Assembly: GCA_048594725.1 (NCBI GenBank)
Contig: JBMDXA010000138.1
Location: 1 to 30,239 of the forward strand
Origin: JAFDZV01 sp048594725
GTDB lineage: Bacteria; Bacteroidota; Ignavibacteria; OLB7
Reading direction: 5' to 3'
DNA: 30,239 nt
The notes under the pieces were generated by a model. That model was not told the origin of the DNA, ran no database searches, and saw only the letters and a list, made by a program, of their open reading frames with translations. Numbering within the stretch: the first letter of the stretch is position 1; each line of letters starts with the position of its first letter. Shown piece after piece: positions 16,030 to 25,676 of this stretch. The position numbers were made by a program, and so were the translations under genes.

Positions 16030-16240
16030 TAGCGTATCGTAGTACGATGTAGCTCTGAGCGAGCGACGCTGGCAGGGGCCGGAGCGTAGCGAAGGCCCCT
16101 GCGAGGGGAGCGCTGCGAGGACCGTATCTGCTGCCATACCGGCCACGGGAAGGAGCGAAGCCGGGCGAGCCCGAAGCGACCGATTAGGGAGCGGAGGGGA
16201 GCCGGGCGGAGCGTTCGAGCGGGAAGCCCCACCACCAATA
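16030..16240 (+). other. GC-rich, T-poor non-coding stretch with hairpins
   Basis: No credible gene lies between the nuclease stop and the T9SS-protein gene. This part is rich in repeated GAGCG, GCGAAG and CCGGGC words. GCAGGGGCC pairs with GGCCCCTGC around a 13-base loop (about 16072-16102), and CGGGC-ga-GCCCG follows near 16163-16174. The part at 16141-16200 has only two T. It resembles in style the much longer block at 26.3-26.9 kb. It could be a structured RNA, a dispersed palindromic element or a recombination scar. Confidence 0.4.
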
Positions 16241-16268
16241 TCGAAGAAAAAATATTCTTTTAAAGACC

Positions 16269-16297
16269 TTGTATGCCCTTATAGTTCGGGGTATATT
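16269..16297 (+). promoter_or_regulatory. Putative promoter upstream of the T9SS-protein/Rhs operon
   Basis: TTGTAT (16269-16274), 17 bases, TATATT (16292-16297), in an AT-rich stretch. The coding start is about 440 bases further on. The long leader contains GGAGGAA-tcg-TTCCTCC (16596-16612), a hairpin that would hide a Shine-Dalgarno-like sequence. I see no convincing gene in the rest of the leader. Confidence 0.4.
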
Positions 16298-16741
16298 CGC
16301 TCCGCTTTTATACCTGTGTAACCGATCAGCCACGCATCAATTCGGAGGCATTCTCCCAGTATTCAGTCGCCACGCACCGCAAGCGTGGGCTGCCACATAT
16401 CACATAGTTCCCTTTTGAGATCCTCGTTCTGGCTGTAGATGACATCTATGGTCACGGGCACTTCCATGCCCTGGCGTGATCGTCTATCCGTGATTCTTCG
16501 CGGAGAACGTGGTTTCGTACGTCGTAATGGCTCCTTCTGGAGCATCATCGGCCGTTCTTTTCTAGAGAGCGGATAGGGACCTCCATGTCTCTTCCGGAGG
16601 AATCGTTCCTCCCCGATGTCTTGCCGGAGCTTCGTTTCACCCTAGCTGACGCATCAACCTCGTATCTGAGAATAATTCTACGTAAAAACATCGGAGAATA
16701 TGTCGATGTACCATCATCGAATAGGCTCGTATGGGAGGCGT

Positions 16742-17725
16742 ATGCAGAGAATGAAGCGGCTGTATTTCTGCCGCTCTCTGGTGCCCTTCCTGATCCTCGG
16801 CGCTGCTCTCACGAGTGCACTGCCCGAATCCCATGCACAATCGGTGCAGGGGGACGATATCACCAAACGACGGGAGATCCTCCTCGGCGTAGCTCACCTG
16901 AATTTCGATTGTTATGCCGACTCGGTGATTGGCATTCTGAACGATGAATCCATCTACGTCCCGCGGTTCATCCGCTGGGGCGCTCCGCGTCCCGGAGATC
17001 GGAACGAAAAATCCGACAGCACTTCATTCTGCCTGGGCCATATCCCCAAAGGAAAGAAGAAACGACAGACGCCGATCACTTACCCTGCTGGCTGGCGGAA
17101 CGCCTCGGCCTCGGTAGCATTCGAGCACCTGAATGCCGATACACTGGTCGATCTGGTGATCCACATGCGCGGCGAGGAGGAGGACGGAAAGGGAAGATGG
17201 CGCCGTGTGCGGCACCCGATGGTCATCTTCGGCCAGCACGGGCTCGATACGCTGAACGACGTGAACCTCGGCCGAATGGAGGGCTTCCAGATCGAGCCGT
17301 TCTTCGCCATGGAGCTGCGAGAGGGCGCGGACATGGTGGAACCCGCCACACGCGACCTTTCGGGGCAGACCAGCTGGATTCTGAATCCGCCGAAGCTCGA
17401 TCCCCCCGGCGTTCCAGCCGCACCGGCGCCCGCGCCGCTCGCATCTATTCCGACGAAAGGTGAGGGAGTGATACGGATCTACCCGAATCCCGCTGCGTCG
17501 AGCGCTCTTCTGAGCGCCTCGGAGATAGTACCGGGGACGTATACCGTGGAAGTGCTCGGCCTGAACGGCTGGGTCCATCTGCGTGCGGAGACACGAGTGG
17601 AGCCTGGGGCAAATCTCTTCCAGACGCTCGACGTGAGCGCTCTCCCCAGCGGCTACTACGTCGTGCGCCTCACCCATCAGGGGGAGAGCCAGGGGACGAC
17701 GCATCCGATCATCATCACACGATAG
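16742..17725 (+). CDS. Secreted protein with C-terminal T9SS sorting domain
   Basis: 327 residues from this ATG; a GGGAGG lies just before it, but ATGs at 16700, 16706 and 16751 are also possible. The N-terminus is a signal peptide (basic M-K-R, hydrophobic L-V-P-F-L-I-L-G-A-A-L, cut after S-H-A-Q). The middle has no known domain; it contains D-T-L-V-D-L-V-I-H-M-R-G and I-L-N-P-P-K-L-D-P, then a Pro/Ala linker. The last ~85 residues form a type A sorting domain: I-R-I-Y-P-N-P-A, G-x-Y-x-V-E-V-L-G-L-N-G, L-D-V-S-A-L-P-S-G-Y-Y-V-V-R-L. Such domains direct Sec-exported proteins through the type IX secretion system, which in FCB bacteria ends in release or surface anchoring. It is followed after about 50 bp by the Rhs gene, so the two are likely co-transcribed and may act together at the surface. 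Confidence 0.75.
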   Translation: MQRMKRLYFCRSLVPFLILGAALTSALPESHAQSVQGDDITKRREILLGVAHLNFDCYADSVIGILNDESIYVPRFIRWGAPRPGDRNEKSDSTSFCLGHIPKGKKKRQTPITYPAGWRNASASVAFEHLNADTLVDLVIHMRGEEEDGKGRWRRVRHPMVIFGQHGLDTLNDVNLGRMEGFQIEPFFAMELREGADMVEPATRDLSGQTSWILNPPKLDPPGVPAAPAPAPLASIPTKGEGVIRIYPNPAASSALLSASEIVPGTYTVEVLGLNGWVHLRAETRVEPGANLFQTLDVSALPSGYYVVRLTHQGESQGTTHPIIITR

Positions 17726-17776
17726 CTCGCTATGAATGATATCATGAACCATTTATGTTCTTTTTCGGAGCACCAC

Positions 17777-20700
17777 ATGCATCGAAGATCACTGAAAAAA
17801 TTATGGACGTACTTCGTCGCGGCTGCCTGCCTTATTCTGGCTGTCCATGGCGAGATCCTGGCTCAATATTCCGAACAGGTCCGCGACCTGAAGGGGGCGG
17901 CAGACCAATATGATGAACGAGGCTATGAAGGGAGTAAGGCCCTCTCGGTAGACGGCACCCTGATGGTCTCCCCATCGAATGGGATCGTATCCTATACTTA
18001 TCCGATCTCCAGTCATCTGGAAGGAGGGTATCCGATCGACGTGACACTGAATTATTGCGGTTCGGTCGGGTTCACCGCGTTTAAGGATTATAATCTGGCG
18101 CACGACCTGAACGGCACCACCTACAGTGGCTGGTCCCGGTTTCACCAGAACCGCCCGGCGTGGATCCTAGGTGTCAACGGCTTTGCCCTCAATGTGATCG
18201 CCACGGCGTCGCATTTTCATGCCGACAGCGCCTCTCCGGTCTTCGGGGTGCTGAACGACGATTTCGACGACTCGCACATGAACTTCGTCATCGACGGCTA
18301 TGATTTCTGCAACCGGATGACCGATTTCGATCCGGTCGGCGCCAACCAGGCGGGATATGTGGATGTGATCCGCCTGCTGCGTTCCGATGGAAGCACTCTG
18401 GAGCTCTATAACGCGCATCAGCGGCAGATCGGCGATGCCGATCCCGATACGCGCCCGGAGCTCTACACGGGCTATTACATCCTCAATCAGGCGAACACGC
18501 GCAGCTACGGCATCGTCGAGTACGACTCCACCTACTGGCCCTCGAATATCCGGGATGCAGTCGGCGCGCTTGCTCCCTCCGGACAGCGCGCGGCGCTCGT
18601 GCCTCGCAAGCTCCGGTATTTCCCGGGAGATGGGCTGGAGTATGTGTTCCGAGAGTGGGTGATCCCTTACGGCCTGAAAGCCTACAAGGATGCCGAGGGA
18701 CGGAGCGGGGGTATGTGGGGTGGCCCGACGATCTTCTATCTGGAAGAGATCCGGAGTAACAGCGGCAAACTGGTCGATTTCTATCGCACCCGACATTACC
18801 CGATCTTCGGCAATCCGTTGTTTGAGAACCGTATGGATGAGACCCGCGGCCGCGCGCTCATTACATCGTTTACGGGCCACGAGATCAGCTTCGGCTACAA
18901 CTCCATGCTGATCGAAGCCCTGGGCCGCACCTACAAGGTGAAGTTCGATACGGTCCTGCGCAACGGCAACGCAGTCGCGGGGGAGACGTTCCCGTTCGCC
19001 AACAACGGTAGCATGACGACTCCTGCTCTGCAACTGGCGGAGTACGACGAGACCAATCCGCAGCTCTACAAGAGTTTCGTGGGATATGTGACGCAGATCA
19101 TCGATCCGGAAAACCGGGTTACTTCCTTCGAGTACGAGCCGACGACGAAGGTCTACGAAGACTTCAATTTCCCGCGTGCGAACCAGTCGAGCGGGCAGCA
19201 GCTCACCTTCAAGGGCTATCGGCTGAAGACGGTGCGTGAGCCAGACGTGCGGTACTCGGTTCGCTATCAGCCTGCCAGCCCCTATCCGATCACGCCGTCG
19301 AACATGGGGCAATCATACTTTCAGCCGACGGTGAACAACGTGGCCGACTCGGTGAGCAAGTATGATACCTATGGAGGCTTGCTTTCCACCGATAAATATG
19401 CGGTGGATTTCAGCAACAACATCGGCACCCAGTATACCTACGATCGGCTTTCCGGGCAGCAGAAGACCACGACGTATCAATACAGTTCCACCGGGCTCAC
19501 GAACCTGGCCCCGTATCTGTACGCGCCGCGGCATACGATGCTGAACACCACCACGACGGTTGTGGGCGATCTGACGACGGTCACCACCACGCAGTATGCG
19601 CAGGGTTCGGGGCTGGCCGGTTCTGGCTGCAACAGCCCTTATGTGATCCTGCCGGTATCGAGCGTGACCACCACCAATGGCATCACGACTTTCAAACAGC
19701 ATTACAGCTACCTGATCGATACCGTACGGTTCTATGGCGGTGATTTGAATCGTGCCGGACGCTACGGCATGGAGATCATGCAGCAGGTGACCCGCACGGT
19801 ACGTCCGGACAGTCCGAGCGTGACGATGTTCGTGGATACGGCCCGCTATCTGCATCTGCCGGCGATCGATACCACGGTCACCTGGACGGAGACCCGCTGG
19901 AACAAGCTGGCGAGCCTGGAGAACTATCTCACCATGCGGCGCGACAACGATCCGTTGCTCGCCGGCAGGCGATGGGAAGAGGTAATGTACAGCGCTCCGG
20001 TAGCGGTGTTCGAGAACGATACGATCACCGATCGGGTGACCGCTCCTCCAGTCTATCACCTGACGACCCAATCCTGGAGGAGCGATACAGATGGGATCGT
20101 CGCCGGGGTGAAAAACGTCTATCGTACCGATGTGACGCGAGGAGGGTTGCGGGAGCTGCGAGGCAATCTGTTGTCGGATTCGATCATGGGGCGGGGTGGC
20201 TACACCCTTCCGGGAAGGACGTATGGCTATACCGAGGGGTGGGGCACCAATCTGCTGACCTATCAGCAGGGGATGTTCGGCGCGGAGATGTTCTTCGGCT
20301 ACGATTTCTGTCTTCCTCCGGTCAACGGCACCCAGTATTGTCCGGCACCACCGCAGACGATGACGCTCTCCAACGACGACTCGGTACGATCCGCGAGCGT
20401 GAAGTTCAGTGCCTTCCCTCTGTGGTACGGTGCTCCGCTGGTGACGCGAAACGTCGTACGTCGCTACAGCGATACGGGGTTGGTGCACGATACGCTCACC
20501 AGCTACACCGAGCGGACGTATTTCGGTCTTGCTTCCGGGACGAGTGATGCGAACGGCTGGTACTCCAAGTACGAGTACGACAAGAATGGCCGTCTGGTGA
20601 TGGGATGGGCTCCGGCTGACTTCCCGCGCACGGGTGTGCTCGATACGTTCAGCTATGCGGGGCACGAGACCGGGGATCTCTACGGTGAGACCTACTACCA

Positions 20701-23700
20701 TCGCCGTGAGGATACCTTGCATTGCGAGAAGGACGTCAACACCGGAATCGTCACGAGCTATACCTGGCCGGGAACCGTGCGCGAGACGGTTTCCTGGGAT
20801 ACCCTCTACGCTTCGATGCCGGTCACGCAAGTGCCTGATTGTCCCTGCGAGAGTGAGGAGATTGCACGTGCGGGGAAGGGGGGATCGTTCCGCGAAATGC
20901 TGGCGACCTGCAATCAGAATCTTCCGTTCAACGAGCATGAAGGGTTCAGGCGGATTCATGCGAAGCTGCACTACCCGGTGGATTCGGCGAGCCCGCTGAA
21001 GAGCGTGACCTCGCTCGACAGTCTCTATCTGGAGATGATGGTCTCCTCGGTGCAGGGGGAGTGTGTCCATCTGGAGGTGGCGATCGACAGCATCTTCACT
21101 CGAACGTTCATCTTCAACTGTTCGGTGGAAGATCCGCCGAATGGAACCGGGCGTGCCAAGGATGGCCGGGGGACCGGACGTGGTCTTCTTTCCGGCGACG
21201 GATCTTCGCTCACACCGGTCGCCGGTGGGTACACCCTGAAGGTGAATCTCGCCTCGGTCGCCGACGAGCTTCGTGCGATCCCCTACGGAGGGGCGATCCA
21301 TTTCGCCCTGCGGGTGAAGACCGCCGGGGCCACGGTGGCGTTCGTGAGCGGTACCAACGTGGAGGATCTGCGTCCGAAGCTGCATGTGGTTGGAGAGTTC
21401 GACAAGGTGTGGGATAAATCCGACTACACCATCGCCTTCGAGCACGACGACCAGGCGCTCACCAGCACCGAACGGGTGAAGGTGGACGACATCAATCACA
21501 CCGAGAACCGTTTTTCACTAGGCGGTCCGTTCGGTGGGACGATCCGTCGGACCGAAACCAAGCATCGTTTCGGCGTCGACGACCGTTTGCTCCGCTCGGA
21601 ACTGCGTACCATCGAGGATGGCGCAGCACGTACCGATGTGATGGAGTACGCCTATACCGGCCTCGGTGCTCGTACACGGACGATCGATCCGGTAGGGGAC
21701 TCGGTCATCACGCACTATAACTCGACCGGTCTGCCGTCGGAGACGATCAACACGGACAGCACCCGCACGAAATTCGAATACGATTATGGGACTCCGGGAG
21801 ATTTCTTCCTCACGGGGCAGGATTTCTTCGGCTTCTGCTCGAAGGTGACGGCGACCGATGAGAGAGGGATGGTACAGGAGCGCTACAGCGATGCGTTCGG
21901 GCTGCTTCGGCGCACGGTGAATGATCCGAGCGGGATGGCCCTGGAGGTCCGTTACGACTACGACATCCATGGCCGGCTGATGAAAGTGACCAATCCGAAG
22001 GGAGATGTCACCAGCTATACGTACGGCTGGCTCGGCCGACGTGAATCGATGACGCAGCCAGACATCGGCAGGACTACTTATGGGTACGACTATCTCGGCA
22101 ATCTCCGATTCAGCCAGAATCAGAAGCAGGCCGACGACAATCGAATGACGTTCAACCAGTACGACGATCTGGGTCGGCTGACGGTGGTTGGCGAGGCGAC
22201 CATCTGGTCTACGCATAATGAAGACGATGATGATCTCTGCCTCGACTGCTTCGACAATTCATTGCGTCGTGATGATGTGAATCCGGCTGGGAAAACGCAG
22301 AAGAAGGGATCAGTGCGTACGATGCAAGGGGAAGGAGACACTCGATACTCTCTGACCCTCGATCCGAACGATCTCCATGATGGAGCCGCTAATTCGATCC
22401 TGACGGCCAATCGCACGCTGTGGCTGCCTCCTCACCGGCCGGTGCCGCGCGTGCAGTATGATTTTGGGATCAGAGGCTGTGCGTTCCTGACGGCTGATAC
22501 ATCGCTGGGAGAGACGGAAGCTCCTTCCAACCCCAAGATCGTCCGCCCCGCGCCGTTCTACGTTTCCGAGCCCACTCCGATGGCCAAGGAGGATGATTTC
22601 GAGCATATGGCCCGTTATCCTGAGTTCGGCCGGATGGCGGTGGCCTACGATGGGCTTCCTCCGAGTGTCGGCTCGGTCTGGGGGGGATTCCCGGATGAAT
22701 ATTCCTGGGGCGTTCTGGCGCCGAAGGGGAGTGTTCGTAACCTGAAGGGGCAGGCCGCCGCAGTCGCGTATCGCGAGCGGAGCGGGGAGCCGTACAACTA
22801 TGTGGTCACCAGCTACGATGAGCGTGGCCGTGTAGAGGCGATACTCCGCTATACGGAGAATCTGGGGTTCGATGCGGTCTACTACAACTACAACTCCAGA
22901 AACGATGTGACGCGCGTGACCAGTGCCGACGTACTGCGTCAGTTCACGACGTTCTATGGCTACGATCATAACGGCCGGATCGATTCGGTCTGGACGAGCC
23001 TGAGCGGGGCCGGCAACGGCTTATACTCGTTCTTCGGGCATCGGTATCCATTCCCTCAGGATCGTCCCGACTCAGCGGATATCATCTATAACTATACTCG
23101 TCTCGGATTGGTGGATTCGATCGCGTATCCGCCGGCGAACGTGGTGATCGCACATGGATTCAACAAACGCCGGTGGCTCGATACGCTGATCGCAGTGCAG
23201 CCGCGTCCGGACTCCAGTGCCGATCGTCTTATCTTCCGGCAGAATCTTTCCTACGATGAGAGTGGCAACCTGAAATCCCAGGAGTGGCAGCATGCGACCG
23301 GTCCAGTGCGGCAGCAGGAATATTCCTTCGACGATGTCGATCGCCTGATCGGCTGGAAGCAGGGAGCAGATACCGTCGGCTACGTGTACGACCAGATCGG
23401 CAACCGTCTCCAGGCCAGCAGCAACGGCTTGGTTTCGGATGATGATTATGTCTACGTGCCGTGGGGTAACGGGATCGCGGAGCGGGCACAGACCTACGCC
23501 GGTTCCGGCGGGATGAGCACGTTCTACAACTACAACGCAAACGGCTCGGTGACCGAACGGCGCACGTACGACGTCATCGGAGGCAATCTCTATGACAAGG
23601 TCGCCGAGCAATATGGCTATAGCCACCGGGAGCTGATGCGGCGGTTCGTGAAGTTCACTCCTCCGGAACCGGAGGCTACCCCGACGATGGAGGAGGACTG

Positions 23701-25030
23701 GCGATACCGCTACAACCCAATGGGGGAGCGCGACCAGAAGCGTCTCTACTACAGACGTGGGCAGGATGCCGTACCCGATCCGGATGGAACGCTCCCCTGG
23801 GTATATTATCTTCTCGGAGGGCGGACGCAGCTCGCCGTGTATCACGGCCAGCAGACTTCCAAATCGTTCTGTAACGACACCGGGCAGCGGGTGTACATGT
23901 ATCCGGTGGAATACCTGACGCATGCGCTCGACTACAATGGCACGCAGGAGGATCTCTCGCGGATGGTGACCCGTCCGAACGGCCGGAAGCAATTCCGGAT
24001 ATCGGATCATCTCGGATCGCTCCGTGCGACGGTGGATTCCACGGCGATCGTTGCGTACGATTACGATCCGTGGGGTACATTGCTGAATGCTCCGGTGGCG
24101 GGAGTCTCGCGCAGAACCTACACCGACAAGGAGCAGGATCGCGAGAGCGGTGAGTTCAACCTCGGCGTGCGCCAATATGCTGGTGATGAAGGAAGGTTCG
24201 GTGCAGTGGATCCTTTGTATGAAGGTACTCCTTCACACAGTCCGTACATCTATGGTAACAACAATCCGTTGAAGTTCACCGATCCGACGGGGTTGACCGG
24301 GGGGCCGGTTGCAACGATGACGGAGACAGTCGATGAGACGGACAATGGTGGTGGCGCTGGTGGTGGTCTTGGAAAAGTGGGAGTTTGGGATTCTCCTGTA
24401 GCTGGTCCTAGTATCAGTGGTGTGGCGGGTGGGCTTGCCCTAAGTGCCGCGATAACAACAGCTATAGAGTGGGTAAGAGGGCTCTTCAGTGATGATGAAC
24501 CAGCGACTGCAAAGTACAAGGAAGCGGAGAAGGATGCGACACATGATCCGAATCCAGTTCCGCTCATGCTCCGGCCACGAGCCAGTGGTGGTACGACGAT
24601 GAGTGCTCGGGATGGAGCTACATCTTCGGCGAAGAAACAAGGGGGGAAGAAGTCTGGGACTGATGGTAAGGATGAAGGACAGACTAAGGATAAGAAGGGG
24701 AAGTCGAAGGAGGGAAGTGTTCATCATGTTGCGACCAACAAGAATCCTAAGTCGAAAGCTGGAGGTGGACCGTATACACCTATATTCGAAGAGATGTTCG
24801 AGAAGGCCGGAATAGACATGGATGATGAGCTGAACAAAATCTATGTGCTGAATCATAGAGGACCTCATCCACAGGCGAACCAATATGTCTATCTGCGCCT
24901 GAGCACGGCGACCCTTGGGCTTAGTGGTGATGCCTACAAAAATGCATTCAGAGCGGAATTAGCGAAACTTCGTACTGAGTGTGTGACGATTGGATCACCT
25001 CTAAACCTCATGATAACTCGAACTCGATGA
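17777..25030 (+). CDS. Rhs/YD-repeat polymorphic toxin with AHH-type nuclease tip
   Basis: 2417 residues from an ATG preceded by GGAG; it starts with a signal peptide ending in I-L-A-Q. A long YD-repeat shell follows, e.g. Y-E-Y-D-K-N-G-R-L near residue 932 and Y-D-Y-D-I-H-G-R-L near 1393. The Rhs-associated core is at about 2077-2170 (D-H-L-G-S-L-R-A-T-V-D, Y-D-P-W-G, N-N-P-L-K-F-T-D-P-T-G). Such shells enclose the toxin tip and release it by self-cleavage. After the core come a Gly-rich linker, a hydrophobic stretch (~2208-2233), a Lys-rich linker and the tip. The tip has V-H-H-V-A-T-N-K-N (first His 2316), F-E-K-A-G-I-D-M-D-D-x-L-N and H-R-G-P-H-P, the signature of AHH nucleases (HNH/EndoVII superfamily). 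The stop overlaps the immunity gene. The tip is less GC-rich than the shell, a sign of tip exchange. No T9SS domain is on this protein. Confidence 0.85.
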   Translation: MHRRSLKKLWTYFVAAACLILAVHGEILAQYSEQVRDLKGAADQYDERGYEGSKALSVDGTLMVSPSNGIVSYTYPISSHLEGGYPIDVTLNYCGSVGFTAFKDYNLAHDLNGTTYSGWSRFHQNRPAWILGVNGFALNVIATASHFHADSASPVFGVLNDDFDDSHMNFVIDGYDFCNRMTDFDPVGANQAGYVDVIRLLRSDGSTLELYNAHQRQIGDADPDTRPELYTGYYILNQANTRSYGIVEYDSTYWPSNIRDAVGALAPSGQRAALVPRKLRYFPGDGLEYVFREWVIPYGLKAYKDAEGRSGGMWGGPTIFYLEEIRSNSGKLVDFYRTRHYPIFGNPLFENRMDETRGRALITSFTGHEISFGYNSMLIEALGRTYKVKFDTVLRNGNAVAGETFPFANNGSMTTPALQLAEYDETNPQLYKSFVGYVTQIIDPENRVTSFEYEPTTKVYEDFNFPRANQSSGQQLTFKGYRLKTVREPDVRYSVRYQPASPYPITPSNMGQSYFQPTVNNVADSVSKYDTYGGLLSTDKYAVDFSNNIGTQYTYDRLSGQQKTTTYQYSSTGLTNLAPYLYAPRHTMLNTTTTVVGDLTTVTTTQYAQGSGLAGSGCNSPYVILPVSSVTTTNGITTFKQHYSYLIDTVRFYGGDLNRAGRYGMEIMQQVTRTVRPDSPSVTMFVDTARYLHLPAIDTTVTWTETRWNKLASLENYLTMRRDNDPLLAGRRWEEVMYSAPVAVFENDTITDRVTAPPVYHLTTQSWRSDTDGIVAGVKNVYRTDVTRGGLRELRGNLLSDSIMGRGGYTLPGRTYGYTEGWGTNLLTYQQGMFGAEMFFGYDFCLPPVNGTQYCPAPPQTMTLSNDDSVRSASVKFSAFPLWYGAPLVTRNVVRRYSDTGLVHDTLTSYTERTYFGLASGTSDANGWYSKYEYDKNGRLVMGWAPADFPRTGVLDTFSYAGHETGDLYGETYYHRREDTLHCEKDVNTGIVTSYTWPGTVRETVSWDTLYASMPVTQVPDCPCESEEIARAGKGGSFREMLATCNQNLPFNEHEGFRRIHAKLHYPVDSASPLKSVTSLDSLYLEMMVSSVQGECVHLEVAIDSIFTRTFIFNCSVEDPPNGTGRAKDGRGTGRGLLSGDGSSLTPVAGGYTLKVNLASVADELRAIPYGGAIHFALRVKTAGATVAFVSGTNVEDLRPKLHVVGEFDKVWDKSDYTIAFEHDDQALTSTERVKVDDINHTENRFSLGGPFGGTIRRTETKHRFGVDDRLLRSELRTIEDGAARTDVMEYAYTGLGARTRTIDPVGDSVITHYNSTGLPSETINTDSTRTKFEYDYGTPGDFFLTGQDFFGFCSKVTATDERGMVQERYSDAFGLLRRTVNDPSGMALEVRYDYDIHGRLMKVTNPKGDVTSYTYGWLGRRESMTQPDIGRTTYGYDYLGNLRFSQNQKQADDNRMTFNQYDDLGRLTVVGEATIWSTHNEDDDDLCLDCFDNSLRRDDVNPAGKTQKKGSVRTMQGEGDTRYSLTLDPNDLHDGAANSILTANRTLWLPPHRPVPRVQYDFGIRGCAFLTADTSLGETEAPSNPKIVRPAPFYVSEPTPMAKEDDFEHMARYPEFGRMAVAYDGLPPSVGSVWGGFPDEYSWGVLAPKGSVRNLKGQAAAVAYRERSGEPYNYVVTSYDERGRVEAILRYTENLGFDAVYYNYNSRNDVTRVTSADVLRQFTTFYGYDHNGRIDSVWTSLSGAGNGLYSFFGHRYPFPQDRPDSADIIYNYTRLGLVDSIAYPPANVVIAHGFNKRRWLDTLIAVQPRPDSSADRLIFRQNLSYDESGNLKSQEWQHATGPVRQQEYSFDDVDRLIGWKQGADTVGYVYDQIGNRLQASSNGLVSDDDYVYVPWGNGIAERAQTYAGSGGMSTFYNYNANGSVTERRTYDVIGGNLYDKVAEQYGYSHRELMRRFVKFTPPEPEATPTMEEDWRYRYNPMGERDQKRLYYRRGQDAVPDPDGTLPWVYYLLGGRTQLAVYHGQQTSKSFCNDTGQRVYMYPVEYLTHALDYNGTQEDLSRMVTRPNGRKQFRISDHLGSLRATVDSTAIVAYDYDPWGTLLNAPVAGVSRRTYTDKEQDRESGEFNLGVRQYAGDEGRFGAVDPLYEGTPSHSPYIYGNNNPLKFTDPTGLTGGPVATMTETVDETDNGGGAGGGLGKVGVWDSPVAGPSISGVAGGLALSAAITTAIEWVRGLFSDDEPATAKYKEAEKDATHDPNPVPLMLRPRASGGTTMSARDGATSSAKKQGGKKSGTDGKDEGQTKDKKGKSKEGSVHHVATNKNPKSKAGGGPYTPIFEEMFEKAGIDMDDELNKIYVLNHRGPHPQANQYVYLRLSTATLGLSGDAYKNAFRAELAKLRTECVTIGSPLNLMITRTR

Positions 25031-25614
25031 AACAAAAGCAGGCTAATGATAGGCATATGAAATACTATCACATGTGGTTCGATGATTCTATCGAAAGACC
25101 ATGGCGCCTCTCTATAGCGGAGGGTGCAAATGGTGATTCGATAAGAGGGGATGACTTTGCATTCGGTCGTAGAGTGGATATGGCTGAACCATTGAAGATC
25201 GTAATGCGGTACGATGGCGTACGCACTGATTATACCTTCGGTGCGTTCGAGTTGATGGTTGCCAACCAGCATGCGCGTGATGTGCTTATGGCCATCGCCG
25301 CAGATGATGTGCAACTCTTGGATGCTGAGGTGGCCGGTGCTACGGATGAATATTGGGTAGTCAACATACTGAATATTCTTCCCTGCCTGGACGAAGATCG
25401 TTCCTCGTTTACCAAGTGGACTGAAGAGGATGAACGTCCTGATAAAATCGGTCAATATCGTGGTGTCAGTGACCTTAAGATCGATCCTACTAAGGCCGTC
25501 GGCCATGACATCTTCCGTCCATGGGGATGGCAGGTAGTAGTGATCGTGTCGGAACGTCTTAAAGAGGCTTTCGAGAGTGAAAAGATCACCGGATTGAAGT
25601 TTATCGAAGTCTGA
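25027..25614 (+). CDS. Imm11-family (DUF1629-like) immunity protein
   Basis: 195 residues. The ATG overlaps the Rhs TGA as ATGA, which decides the start and implies translational coupling; an in-frame start at 24979 would lie inside the toxin gene. The pattern fits Imm11/DUF1629: F-G-A-F-E-L-M-V-A-N-Q-H-A-R-D-V-L, Y-W-V-V-N-I-L-N-I-L-P-C-L-D-E-D-R-S, then I-F-R-P-W-G-W, I-V-S-E-R-L-K-E-A-F and I-T-G-L-K-F-I-E-V at the end. Imm11-like genes commonly follow AHH-tipped toxins, so it most likely neutralises the nuclease tip of the protein before it, in the cytoplasm. Composition matches the toxin tip, not the Rhs shell, as expected for a pair moved together. Confidence 0.75.
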   Translation: MKQKQANDRHMKYYHMWFDDSIERPWRLSIAEGANGDSIRGDDFAFGRRVDMAEPLKIVMRYDGVRTDYTFGAFELMVANQHARDVLMAIAADDVQLLDAEVAGATDEYWVVNILNILPCLDEDRSSFTKWTEEDERPDKIGQYRGVSDLKIDPTKAVGHDIFRPWGWQVVVIVSERLKEAFESEKITGLKFIEV

Positions 25615-25620
25615 TGATTG

Positions 25621-25648
25621 GGAGGATAGGGTTATGGCCCTATCCTCC
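25621..25648 (+). terminator. 11-bp perfect hairpin terminator after the immunity gene
   Basis: GGAGGATAGGG (25621-25631), loop of 6, CCCTATCCTCC (25638-25648), then TTTGATT. The stem with a short T-rich tail looks like an intrinsic terminator separating the toxin/immunity pair from the SUFU-like gene. Confidence 0.65.
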
Positions 25649-25676
25649 TTTGATTAGTTCTATACGAGGATTTGTT

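Noticed and set aside
16363..16548. 61-codon open frame on the - strand in the spacer before the T9SS-protein gene
   Set aside because: It has no ribosome binding site, no recognisable motif and a very basic start; it overlaps the likely leader of the + strand operon. It cannot be excluded as a small gene.
16585..16947. 120-codon + strand frame starting before the T9SS-protein gene
   Set aside because: It overlaps the signal-peptide region and part of the body of the T9SS-sorted protein, which has clear family features. The predicted protein has no motif and a Cys/Arg/Pro-rich end typical of an out-of-frame reading.
19313..21499. 728-codon - strand frame antisense to the Rhs gene
   Set aside because: It is rich in His/Arg/Ile as expected for the reverse reading of a GC-rich gene. 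The + strand YD repeats are unmistakable.
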